A stretch of DNA of 5,969 nucleotides. It comes from Deltaproteobacteria bacterium (GTDB lineage: Bacteria > Desulfobacterota_B > Binatia > UBA9968). The stretch is taken from contig VBKY01000146.1 in assembly GCA_005879255.1 (NCBI GenBank), positions 1-5,969 on the forward strand, in the 5' to 3' direction. This document shows positions 1 through 5,153 of the stretch, in pieces (position 1 is the first letter of the stretch; every line of letters starts with the position of its first letter). The notes under the pieces are model-generated. The model did no database searches, had not been told where the DNA came from, and saw only the letters and a list, made by a program, of their open reading frames with translations. The position numbers and the translations under genes are program-made.

Positions 1-614
1 GCCTCCTCGGAATTTTTGAAAGGTGGGAAGGGATGCGGCACGTTCTGGGGAAACGTCCGCATCGCGCGCACGCCCTGCGAATGGCAGTTGGCGCAACCGT
101 TCGACTTCAACAGGTTGAGATATTCATTCTGCGTCAGCTTCTCGGGAATTTTTCCCTTGCCGCCGAACTCGCTCTTGTCCGGAATTTTCATCATCGAATA
201 CCAATAGATTGCCGGATAGTATTGGGCCGCCGCGGCTTCATCCGGCGCTATCACTGCCGTGAGGTTGACGATGGTCCCCGAGGTGGCTTTGATCTTCGGC
301 GAATCGACCAGCCCGTAGCCGCGCACCCAAATACTGTAGCTGGCCTTAGGCAAGTCGGGCACCACATAGCGCCCTTGGTCGTCGGTGACCACGCTCCTGC
401 TAAACCTGGTGGGCAAGTCCGTGGTTTCCACGATTACCCAGACGCCGGCTTCCGGTCCCTTCGTGCTCGTCACCACGCCGCCGATGTCGTCGTTATCGAT
501 GCGGACCGCAGCGCCGGTGCTTTGTTCGCCACCCATTTGCATTGCGCAAGCCGCGATAAAGGCGGCGACGCCGAAGATCGCAATCGCTAAGTACAGCGCT
601 TTTGTCTTACTCAT
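1..614 (-). CDS. Lipoprotein with carboxypeptidase-regulatory-like domain and c-type heme site (3' end outside window)
   Basis: I read 204 residues from ATG at 614; the rest lies beyond position 1. Residues 1-23 are a signal peptide ending in the lipobox I-A-A-C, so Cys23 is probably lipidated and the protein membrane-anchored outside the cytoplasm. Residues about 44-125 look like a carboxypeptidase regulatory-like beta-sandwich: a GGVVTS opening, VTDDQGRYVVPDLP in the middle, then YSIWVRGYG. A Tyr/Trp-rich linker (YYPAIYWYSMMKIP) leads to CANCH at residues 174-178 (bases 95-81), a covalent heme c attachment motif. The start is secure because AAGGAGG lies 5 nt upstream. Similar proteins in environmental bacteria, as I remember them, carry a further C-terminal beta-propeller (Vgb/streptogramin-lyase-like); this cannot be seen here. 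An electron-transfer role is inferred from the heme motif only. Plus-strand open frames over this region are shadows. Confidence 0.85.
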   Translation of the reverse strand, partial: MSKTKALYLAIAIFGVAAFIAACAMQMGGEQSTGAAVRIDNDDIGGVVTSTKGPEAGVWVIVETTDLPTRFSRSVVTDDQGRYVVPDLPKASYSIWVRGYGLVDSPKIKATSGTIVNLTAVIAPDEAAAAQYYPAIYWYSMMKIPDKSEFGGKGKIPEKLTQNEYLNLLKSNGCANCHSQGVRAMRTFPQNVPHPFPPFKNSEE

Positions 615-619
615 TTCCG

Positions 620-626
620 CCTCCTT
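620..626 (-). promoter_or_regulatory. Strong Shine-Dalgarno for the heme lipoprotein
   Basis: The minus strand reads AAGGAGG, then five bases (CGGAA), then ATG at 614-612. This is a full-consensus ribosome binding site at ideal spacing and fixes the start of the lipoprotein. Confidence 0.85.
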
Positions 627-667
627 CGTGCCTGCCCGAATGCGTTTCGCTGGCTCCTAACCGCGTA

Positions 668-703
668 TCTATACAATACTCTTGGTCGCAAGGGCAAAGT
701 CAA
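668..703 (-). promoter_or_regulatory. Possible sigma70-type promoter of the heme lipoprotein
   Basis: On the minus strand a -10-like TATAGA (673-668) is preceded at 18 bp by TTGCCC (697-692). A better -35-like TTGACT lies just upstream (703-698), but its 24-bp spacing is too long. Matches are only moderate, and the placement rests mainly on position about 50 nt before the start codon. Confidence 0.25.
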
Positions 704-791
704 CGTGTGGGATGATTAAATGACTACTGCCAATCGACAGGGTTGAGTTTCGATTAGGCTACGGCGTTGTCAGCAATTTTGCCGTTGATAA

Positions 792-1097
792 TCAGGGAAT
801 ATCGAGGCTGCCGATTTCCGCGATCGGTCGGCCAAGACAACTTTGGAGGAGCCCGACGATTTCTTGCAAAAAGTCTTCCTCGTCAAAGTACAAAGAACCC
901 AAATATTCTTGATCGTTCCACTGAATAACTACAATGCAATGCGGAGTTCTCAGGATGCTGGATGCGGGCTCCACTCGTATGAGAATACCCACTTCGCCGC
1001 GGGGCAGCGGATTGTCCGGGCCGTATGGCCCCTTCCACTCGGGAGGCCAGTTGAGGCGGCCCAGACACGTCATGCGCGGATGCTTTCTTAGCTCCAT
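792..1097 (-). CDS. Small conserved-looking hypothetical protein, 101 aa
   Basis: The protein has no signal peptide or membrane segment and is rich in Trp, Pro and Gly near its N-terminus (NWPPEWKGPYGPDNPLPRGE). An alternating hydrophobic stretch (HCIVVIQWNDQEYLGSLYFD) suggests beta-strands, followed by an acidic amphipathic helix and the ending CLGRPIAEIGSLDIP. I remember small uncharacterised proteins from environmental bacteria with a 'LLQ..GRxIxEIGxLDL'-type ending, so it is probably a real family, but I know of no function. It lies 68 nt downstream of the Crp/Fnr gene on the same strand and could share its transcript. The start is uncertain: no Shine-Dalgarno precedes ATG 1097, although a -10-like TAGTAT lies 8 nt upstream, which would suit a leaderless message. 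Met9 (1073) is an alternative. Competing plus-strand frames lack such protein-like composition. Confidence 0.7.
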   Translation of the reverse strand: MELRKHPRMTCLGRLNWPPEWKGPYGPDNPLPRGEVGILIRVEPASSILRTPHCIVVIQWNDQEYLGSLYFDEEDFLQEIVGLLQSCLGRPIAEIGSLDIP

Positions 1098-1165
1098 AAG
1101 GGCCCATACTAGTATTGTTCAAATATTAGCGGGCGGAGCGTCGATGAACTCCGAAAAACGAACCA

Positions 1166-1858
1166 TTAAGGCTTGCTCTCGATGACCTTGCGAAGGTTTT
1201 TAGGGTTGACGATGATGCGTCGCCCTTCCCTCAAAATAATCTTCCGGCGGTCGAATTCATTCAGATATTCCGTGACCTGCTGGCGGGAGGCGCCGACGAT
1301 GCTGGCGAGCGTCTCGTGACTGATGGCCAAGGTGATCAAGGTTCCACGCGAGTCGGCTGATCCAAAATGTTCAGCCAAATTCGAAAGCTCAAGAGCTATC
1401 CGCCTTCGCACGTCAAGGCCGATGCCGCGGATGCAGTGGATGTACGATTGTCTGCTCAAATGCAGCGTCGTGGTGAATCCTGGGAGAAAATTTTCATACG
1501 AGGTGCCTAGAAGGGTTTCGACGAAAACACGCGGTTTGATGGAACCTATCGTCGAGGTCTCAAAGGCATCGCACCTGAAAGGGTGGCGCGATTCGGGCAT
1601 GAGCGAGTCGAGGCCGAAAAATTCTCCCGGCGAAAGCAGGCTGACAATCGTCTGTCGCTCATGACCATTGTAGGAGACCCTAGCGACTCCCGAGATGAGC
1701 AGGTAAACGAGCCTAGCCTGCTCGTCCTGATCGAAAACAATTTCGTCCTTCTTGAAAGTCCTTACGGTCAAACTTCTGGCGAGTTTATCTAATTGAGAGG
1801 CCCAAAGGCGGGAGAGATTCTTGAGCTGTTTAAGAACTTTCGCATCGACATTAACCAT
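1166..1858 (-). CDS. Crp/Fnr-family transcriptional regulator
   Basis: This is a 230-residue protein with the standard two-domain plan. An N-terminal cyclic-nucleotide-binding-type beta-roll spans about residues 30-120 (FKKDEIVFDQDEQARLVYLL, then ISGVARV, then SPGEFFGLDSL). A long dimerisation helix is followed by a Crp-type winged helix near residues 155-225, whose helix-turn-helix is ISHETLASIVGASRQQVTEYL. The Arg-Ser pair that holds cAMP phosphate in E. coli Crp is replaced by Arg-Cys (FRCDAF), and there is no Fnr-type N-terminal cysteine cluster: only two Cys, at 96 and 142. It is therefore unlikely to be a classical cAMP or [4Fe-4S] sensor, and its ligand is unknown. I chose ATG 1858, which has GGAG 12 nt upstream. 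A TTG at 1876 would add six residues but has no ribosome binding site. Confidence 0.92.
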   Translation of the reverse strand: MVNVDAKVLKQLKNLSRLWASQLDKLARSLTVRTFKKDEIVFDQDEQARLVYLLISGVARVSYNGHERQTIVSLLSPGEFFGLDSLMPESRHPFRCDAFETSTIGSIKPRVFVETLLGTSYENFLPGFTTTLHLSRQSYIHCIRGIGLDVRRRIALELSNLAEHFGSADSRGTLITLAISHETLASIVGASRQQVTEYLNEFDRRKIILREGRRIIVNPKNLRKVIESKP

Positions 1859-2027
1859 AGGGGTGGTTGGCTCCAACTAACGTGAACGACTGTCAAACGT
1901 TTCTTGCCCGAGCGATGAAAGATCAGACCTCCGTGATTATCATCCGAGCGGCCACACTTCGTTTCTGTGAAAATCCGCAAGTTCGATCGAAATGACCAAG
2001 GCATATCTCAAAATCGCTTGAAGAGTC

Positions 2028-2043
2028 TGTCAGATACCTGACA
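2028..2043. promoter_or_regulatory. Perfect palindrome TGTCAG-N4-CTGACA, candidate Crp/Fnr-type operator
   Basis: The 16 bases TGTCAGATACCTGACA form a perfect 6+6 inverted repeat. Read as TGTCA-N6-TGACA, the spacing equals that of Crp-family sites (TGTGA-N6-TCACA). It sits 170 nt upstream of the Crp/Fnr start. A matching half site, CTGTCA followed by AA, lies at 1890-1897, close to that start. Autoregulation is an inference; TetR-type repressors also use such dyads. Confidence 0.4.
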
Positions 2044-2158
2044 TTCCGTTAAAAAGCTCCCATTCTAGGGCGACGGACACAGACGTATGACCGCAGAGCT
2101 AGTTCGATTGCATTCAGACGCGGATTAAGAGTTCGCATCGACACAAAAATGGAGGCGA

Positions 2159-2176
2159 GAAAAGCTGAAGCTTTTC
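2159..2176. repeat. Perfect 8-bp inverted repeat with 2-nt centre
   Basis: GAAAAGCTGAAGCTTTTC is a dyad with arms GAAAAGCT and AGCTTTTC around GA. The centre is too short for a relaxed RNA hairpin loop, so a protein-binding dyad is as likely as a transcript structure. Confidence 0.5.
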
Positions 2177-2183
2177 CCCATTC

Positions 2184-2199
2184 CGCCAAAAGCTTGGCG
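2184..2199. repeat. Hairpin-forming inverted repeat CGCCAA-N4-TTGGCG
   Basis: Six-base perfect arms enclose the loop AAGC, only 7 nt after the previous dyad and sharing its AAAAGCT word. On the minus strand it lies about 206 nt beyond the stop of the binding-protein gene. No T-run follows, so an intrinsic terminator is not supported. Confidence 0.4.
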
Positions 2200-2404
2200 A
2201 GCACTACGATCAATTCCAAAAAGGGTTCCGGTAGATTTTCGGCCACTAGTTTTTGTGCCCATCCGATTCTACGGCCTACTCGACGCGCCAAAATTGTCTA
2301 ACTCTGATCGTCCTCATCACGAGTGACATATCGCCTTGCTCTGTCGAATGTTGTCCGTTGCACAAAAAGCTAAAATTCTCCCGTCACTTCTCTGTACGCG
2401 TCGT

Positions 2405-3391
2405 CTACTGAATTCCAACAGCGCGCAGGTATTGCAAGTCTACAAAACGCTCCGCCGATGGTAGCGGCGGTTTGAGATCTCCCGTCTCACCCATGAATTG
2501 AATCACCTGGCCCAATCCTTTGATGTCCAGCTCACCCTGTTTGGGAAAGACGCCGCGGTCAGGTTCAAAATAGAGCGCCAGCGTTTGACGGGCGATCTCG
2601 TCGGACGACCCGGTAGTGTCCAGTATGATCTTCACCACATCTTCCCGATTGGCGGGATCGCGCATGAAGCGGAACGCGGCGGCGAGTCCGCGGATATAAC
2701 GGACCAGCGCGTCTTTATTCGCCTCTCCCCACGAGCGTCTAACCGCGCTTACGATGAACTGAAAATTTGGCACGGCATCATTGGAGATCCCAAGCCTCCG
2801 ATAGCCCTGCTTGAGCAGGGTAAAATCCTCGGGTTGTCCGAGCGGCACGGCATCGCACTCCCCTTTTCGCAAACACTCGGAGCGCTCCGGCGTCCCGACG
2901 AACTCGATGACGCGGTAATCGGAATTGCCCAGACCGTTTAACGCCAATAGCTTGCGCATGGAAACGGAGATCGTCGACACCGCGTTGGTCAGACCCACCA
3001 CCTTCCCCTTAAGGTCGGCAAAGGTCTTGATCTCCGGCTTCACTATTAGACTATAGATCGGCGTCGCCGTCTCACCCGCGACAGCCACTCCCTCGGACCC
3101 TTTAAGCGCCGCCTGAATTAAGAAAAAGGAAGCCGTTCGCGTGATATCGACGGCACCTCGGTCCAACGCCATCATCATGTTAGCCGCGCCGCCCTCGATA
3201 GAAATCATTTCGATGTTTATCCCCTCGCGGATAAACAATCCCTTACGCTGAGCGATGTTGAAATGCAGCGCGGACACCGACTTGATCGTTGACGGAATCT
3301 GCCCATAACGTAGCGTCATCGTTTGAGCTTGAACCGTGTCGATACAACTTGAAAGCAAAACTGCCGCGACAACCGCTATCACTTGTTTCAT
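2405..3391 (-). CDS. ABC-type substrate-binding protein, NMT1/SsuA/TauA-like
   Basis: This 328-residue exported protein matches the periplasmic type-2 binding fold of the NMT1/THI5-SsuA family. The mature part opens with TLRYGQIPS, then ALHFNIAQRKGLFIREGINIEM, then the GGAANMMMALDRGAVDI substrate-pocket region. The hallmark TFADLKGKVVGL at 123-134 begins the second lobe. Residues 1-22 are a signal peptide: LSSC at 13-16 fits a lipobox (lipid anchor on Cys16), while VQA at 20-22 would suit ordinary signal peptidase, so the anchoring mode is open. Family members bind nitrate, sulfonates, taurine or pyrimidine precursors; the ligand here cannot be inferred. No permease or ATPase gene is adjacent, so it is an orphan within this window. 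ATG 3391 has no clear Shine-Dalgarno, but no better in-frame start precedes it. Confidence 0.93.
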   Translation of the reverse strand: MKQVIAVVAAVLLSSCIDTVQAQTMTLRYGQIPSTIKSVSALHFNIAQRKGLFIREGINIEMISIEGGAANMMMALDRGAVDITRTASFFLIQAALKGSEGVAVAGETATPIYSLIVKPEIKTFADLKGKVVGLTNAVSTISVSMRKLLALNGLGNSDYRVIEFVGTPERSECLRKGECDAVPLGQPEDFTLLKQGYRRLGISNDAVPNFQFIVSAVRRSWGEANKDALVRYIRGLAAAFRFMRDPANREDVVKIILDTTGSSDEIARQTLALYFEPDRGVFPKQGELDIKGLGQVIQFMGETGDLKPPLPSAERFVDLQYLRAVGIQ

Positions 3392-3443
3392 GGAGGTTTG
3401 ATGAGTCTTTTTCCGCCGCGCGATTAGATAACACCAGAAGCAG

Positions 3444-3463
3444 GGGTAACGTCAACGTAACCC
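3444..3463. promoter_or_regulatory. 20-bp near-palindrome overlapping a -35-like TTGAC, candidate operator
   Basis: GGGTAACGTCAACGTAACCC pairs with itself at nine of ten positions (one A-A mismatch, with CA at the centre). On the minus strand its middle contains TTGACG (3455-3450), a good -35 hexamer reading toward the binding-protein gene. TATCTA, a poor -10 match, follows at 19 bp (3430-3425). The site ends 53 nt from the start codon, a typical repressor or activator location. Confidence 0.4.
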
Positions 3464-3620
3464 TTTAGCCCTCTCATATAAACACGAGCCACGCTCTCTT
3501 CTCCAACGCCGGTCGCGTTGCGTCGTTTGAACAACGCGTGCCAAAACGAAATCATGGTTTGAGAAAAAATCGGCGACGGCCCAAAGCCGTTGGCCAAATT
3601 GCGTCCGAGCTCTTGTTCAG

Positions 3621-3637
3621 GTCAAGCGGCTCTTGAC
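3621..3637. repeat. Inverted repeat GTCAAG-N5-CTTGAC
   Basis: Six-base perfect arms surround CGGCT in the divergent region, about 180 nt before the propeller gene. The same stretch carries GCTCTTG twice, 21 nt apart (3609 and 3630). No T-run follows. An operator is possible but unproven. Confidence 0.35.
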
Positions 3638-3722
3638 GGCACACCGTGATTGAAATAAACCAGCTCCCGTCGTTTGGTGTCATTTTCCGGCTGAGTCGTG
3701 ATTGTCCGCTCATCTGAACTCG

Positions 3723-3738
3723 GCTTGAATGCTTGAAT
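3723..3738. repeat. Tandem direct repeat of GCTTGAAT
   Basis: The octamer GCTTGAAT occurs twice head to tail without a gap, 82 nt before the propeller gene's start. Direct repeats in this position can be activator sites, but chance duplication is not excluded. Confidence 0.3.
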
Positions 3739-3807
3739 AGCGGCCTTCTCGTTGCGTTAGAAGCGATCTCTCGATGTGCCATCCCAGTCGCTCTCTGTCC
3801 TGGGAGA

Positions 3808-3812
3808 AAGGA
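3808..3812 (+). promoter_or_regulatory. Shine-Dalgarno that decides the propeller gene's start
   Basis: AAGGA is followed by 7 nt and ATG 3820. The frame is open upstream to a TTG at 3733, but that start has no ribosome binding site and would put 29 polar or irregular residues before an excellent signal peptide. ATG 3820 is therefore preferred. Confidence 0.75.
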
Positions 3813-3819
3813 ACAGGAA

Positions 3820-4848
3820 ATGCGAAAATTTTTCTTTTTGGCTGTTACCGTGGCCTGGATCGTTGGGTTTCTGACCGATATCTGGGCCGGCCAAGAAATC
3901 ATTGTCAAAAGGGAGGAGGGAATCACTGCCAATCCCAACACTGAAGCCATTTACGTCGCCACCTTTGACTTCGGTCCCAACAGCAACAAACTCCTGCGCT
4001 TTGGGAAGAATGGACAGCTTGCCGGCCAACGAGATTTCGCTGGCACGCCGCTTCTGGGCCTTCAATTTAATGCGTTGGATAACAAAGTCTATATCTGCAA
4101 CTTTGGTGCGTCGAAGATTCAGCGGATTGCAGCCAACTTTACCGATACGACGGCCATTGAGGACGTGGCTTTTATCCCAACGATTGGGCCGCCACCCGAT
4201 CGAGTTGTAGATAACCCAGACACCAGTCAGGACAGGATTCGCTTTGGAAACAATTTTCCCGCCCCCAACGGCCTCACTTTTGATGGCAGCGGCAATCTTT
4301 ATATATCGGACTCTTTCCAAGGAGCGATATTCCGAATCAATAACGCGCACACCTGTTCCACCCCTTGCCCGGTGTCTACGATCAAGCATGACGGCCTCTT
4401 GGCTACCGCTGGCTTTCCTCCCTTCGGCGCCAACGGTCTTGCGTTGAGCAGCGACGGCGCCAAGCTCTTCATTGCGAATACCGGAGACGATCGTGTTTTG
4501 CGGCTGGATTTAGGAACCGGGACCCTTACCGTCTGGGCTGAAAGCATCAACGGCGCCGATGGAATTGCGTTTCACCATGGCAGGCTCCTGGTCGCCGCAA
4601 ATCAGGCGGACGAGATAGTGATTCTCAACGATAGCGGCCGCGTGATCGCCAAGCTGGGCGACTTCCTGGGGATCGAAAGTGATGGATCGCCTCGGGGACT
4701 GCTTTTCCCGGCCAGTCTCGTCATCGTGGACGACACGATGTATGTGACGAATCTCGCTTTGCCATTGACCGGCGCGGGCAACGAGCCCGAACAGGATGTG
4801 ACCCAATATACGATCTCCCGAATCAAAATCCCGAAGCAATCACCGTAA
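3820..4848 (+). CDS. Secreted SMP-30/gluconolactonase-like (NHL-type) beta-propeller protein
   Basis: This is a 342-residue exported protein. Residues 1-23 form a signal peptide (positively charged MRK, hydrophobic FFFLAVTVAWIVGFL, cleavage after IWA). The rest shows repeating propeller blades, each 'hydrophobic-G-hydrophobic ... Y/L-hydrophobic-A/S ... R-hydrophobic': about 79-103, 149-173, 204-230, 246-270 and 298-313. Candidate metal ligands of the SMP-30 fold are present: Glu33 (REEGI), Asn150 (PNGL), Asn205 (ANGL) and Asp247 (ADGIAF). This suggests a metal-dependent lactonase or hydrolase, although many relatives of this architecture have no known substrate. Two cysteines in CSTPC (179 and 183) could form a disulfide. 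It is transcribed divergently from the binding-protein gene and convergently with the RluA remnant, so it is probably monocistronic. Confidence 0.85.
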   Translation: MRKFFFLAVTVAWIVGFLTDIWAGQEIIVKREEGITANPNTEAIYVATFDFGPNSNKLLRFGKNGQLAGQRDFAGTPLLGLQFNALDNKVYICNFGASKIQRIAANFTDTTAIEDVAFIPTIGPPPDRVVDNPDTSQDRIRFGNNFPAPNGLTFDGSGNLYISDSFQGAIFRINNAHTCSTPCPVSTIKHDGLLATAGFPPFGANGLALSSDGAKLFIANTGDDRVLRLDLGTGTLTVWAESINGADGIAFHHGRLLVAANQADEIVILNDSGRVIAKLGDFLGIESDGSPRGLLFPASLVIVDDTMYVTNLALPLTGAGNEPEQDVTQYTISRIKIPKQSP

Positions 4849-4852
4849 GGCG

Positions 4853-4948
4853 CTTCGAATCGGTCCCCATCGTCAATAGCCCCGCTGGTTTATCCACCAC
4901 CAGAACGTCCCGGTCCTCGTGTAGGATCACAAAACTTGTGATTCGAAG
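4853..4948. repeat. 9-bp inverted repeat enclosing the RluA remnant
   Basis: CTTCGAATC at 4853-4861 is the exact reverse complement of GATTCGAAG at 4940-4948. Continuing outward adds a G-T wobble and a C-G pair, so a transcript could form an 11-bp stem. The core TTCGAA is itself palindromic, which raises the chance of coincidence. The RluA homology (4853-4930) lies just inside these arms. Confidence 0.45.
4926..4942. repeat. Hairpin ATCACAA-N3-TTGTGAT
   Basis: Seven-base perfect arms surround AAC about 78 nt after the propeller gene's stop. No T-tract follows on either strand, so this is at best a weak 3' structure or an operator-like dyad. It overlaps the right arm of the larger inverted repeat. 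Confidence 0.4.
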
Positions 4949-5009
4949 TGGAGCGTTTACACAGAAGCATTCTAAGCAAACGAGAAAGTCTTTTGTTGAC
5001 TCATTGCGT

Positions 5010-5016
5010 CCTCCTT
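5010..5016 (-). promoter_or_regulatory. Consensus Shine-Dalgarno before a 10-codon frame
   Basis: The minus strand shows AAGGAGG, five bases, then ATG 5004, which is followed by only ten codons. A -10-like TATATA lies at 5048-5043, about 30 nt further upstream. This is a well-formed translation start without a gene, and fits the decayed 5' end of the RluA remnant. Confidence 0.5.
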
Positions 5017-5153
5017 AGATCGTTCATCGTGCCCGACTCGCATATATAGAAAAAGCCACGCGCGGGTTCGAGCAAGTTTCGTAAGTCGGACTCAAGTTTT
5101 CCAGAGACCAATTTTTCACTCTTATTCAACTATTCCAATATCGCGCATCTTCG

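Larger units (their letters stand above)
1859..2404. other. 546-nt gap without a convincing gene; carries inverted repeats and repeated AAAAGCT
   Basis: Open frames here (for example 80 codons on the minus strand from TTG 2291 to 2049, and 71 codons overlapping the regulator's 5' end) are Arg-rich or lack ribosome binding sites. They resemble no family I know. The gap holds the upstream region of the Crp/Fnr gene and the region downstream of the binding-protein gene. It contains a perfect TGTCAG-N4-CTGACA palindrome, two adjacent dyads at 2159-2199, five AAAAGCT words counting both strands, and three CACAAAAA words. No classical hairpin-plus-T-tract terminator is visible after the binding-protein gene. 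Confidence 0.6.
3392..3819. other. Divergent intergenic region between the binding protein and the beta-propeller gene
   Basis: These 428 nt separate two divergently transcribed genes and should hold both promoters. I find no convincing gene. Minus-strand frames crossing 3552-3950 and 3757-4389 are shadows of the propeller gene or low-quality frames. The visible structure is a 20-bp near-palindrome at 3444-3463, a dyad at 3621-3637 and a tandem octamer at 3723-3738. Confidence 0.6.
4850..5004 (-). pseudogene. Remnant of an RluA-family rRNA/tRNA pseudouridine synthase (N-terminal fragment)
   Basis: Reading the minus strand from GTG 4930 gives V-I-L-H-E-D-R-D and then VLVVDKPAGLLTMGTDS, ending near 4853. 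This is the typical N-terminal strand of the RluA catalytic domain ('hhyED..hhVhdKPaGhh'). The family then needs the HRLD motif, whose Asp is the catalytic residue, and about 150 more residues. Here the frame instead runs into the end of the propeller gene and stops at 4823, so the enzyme is truncated and cannot be active. Upstream, AAGGAGG-N5-ATG (start 5004) opens a 10-codon frame (MSQQKTFSFA, stop at 4974-4972). That frame is one register off the RluA frame and may be the original 5' end after a frameshift. The homology is by recognition only; the link between the two parts is tentative. Confidence 0.55.

Noticed and set aside
33..590. Plus-strand open frame of 185 codons opposite the heme lipoprotein
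   Set aside because: Shadow frame: the minus strand encodes a coherent signal peptide, a domain and CANCH with a consensus ribosome binding site. The plus product has no recognisable domain.
1891..1896. TTGACA on the minus strand as -35 box of the Crp/Fnr gene
   Set aside because: No acceptable -10 hexamer at 16-19 bp: 17 bp downstream lies GAGCCA, which overlaps the likely ribosome binding site.
2049..2291. Minus-strand 80-codon open frame in the large gap
   Set aside because: It starts at TTG without a Shine-Dalgarno, its product is Arg-rich and resembles no family known to me, and it covers the dyads and AAAAGCT words.
2498..2941. Plus-strand 147-codon open frame opposite the binding-protein gene
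   Set aside because: Antisense shadow of a clear NMT1/SsuA-type coding sequence.
3576..3590. Small inverted repeat ACGGC-N5-GCCGT as a terminator
   Set aside because: Stem of only five bases with no T-tract, located inside a divergent promoter region where no terminator is expected.
3733..3819. 29-residue N-terminal extension of the propeller protein from TTG 3733
   Set aside because: No ribosome binding site at that start; ATG 3820 has AAGGA at 7 nt and begins a normal signal peptide.
3757..4389. Minus-strand 210-codon open frame opposite the propeller gene
   Set aside because: Shadow of the SMP-30-like gene, which has a signal peptide, repeats and a ribosome binding site on the plus strand.
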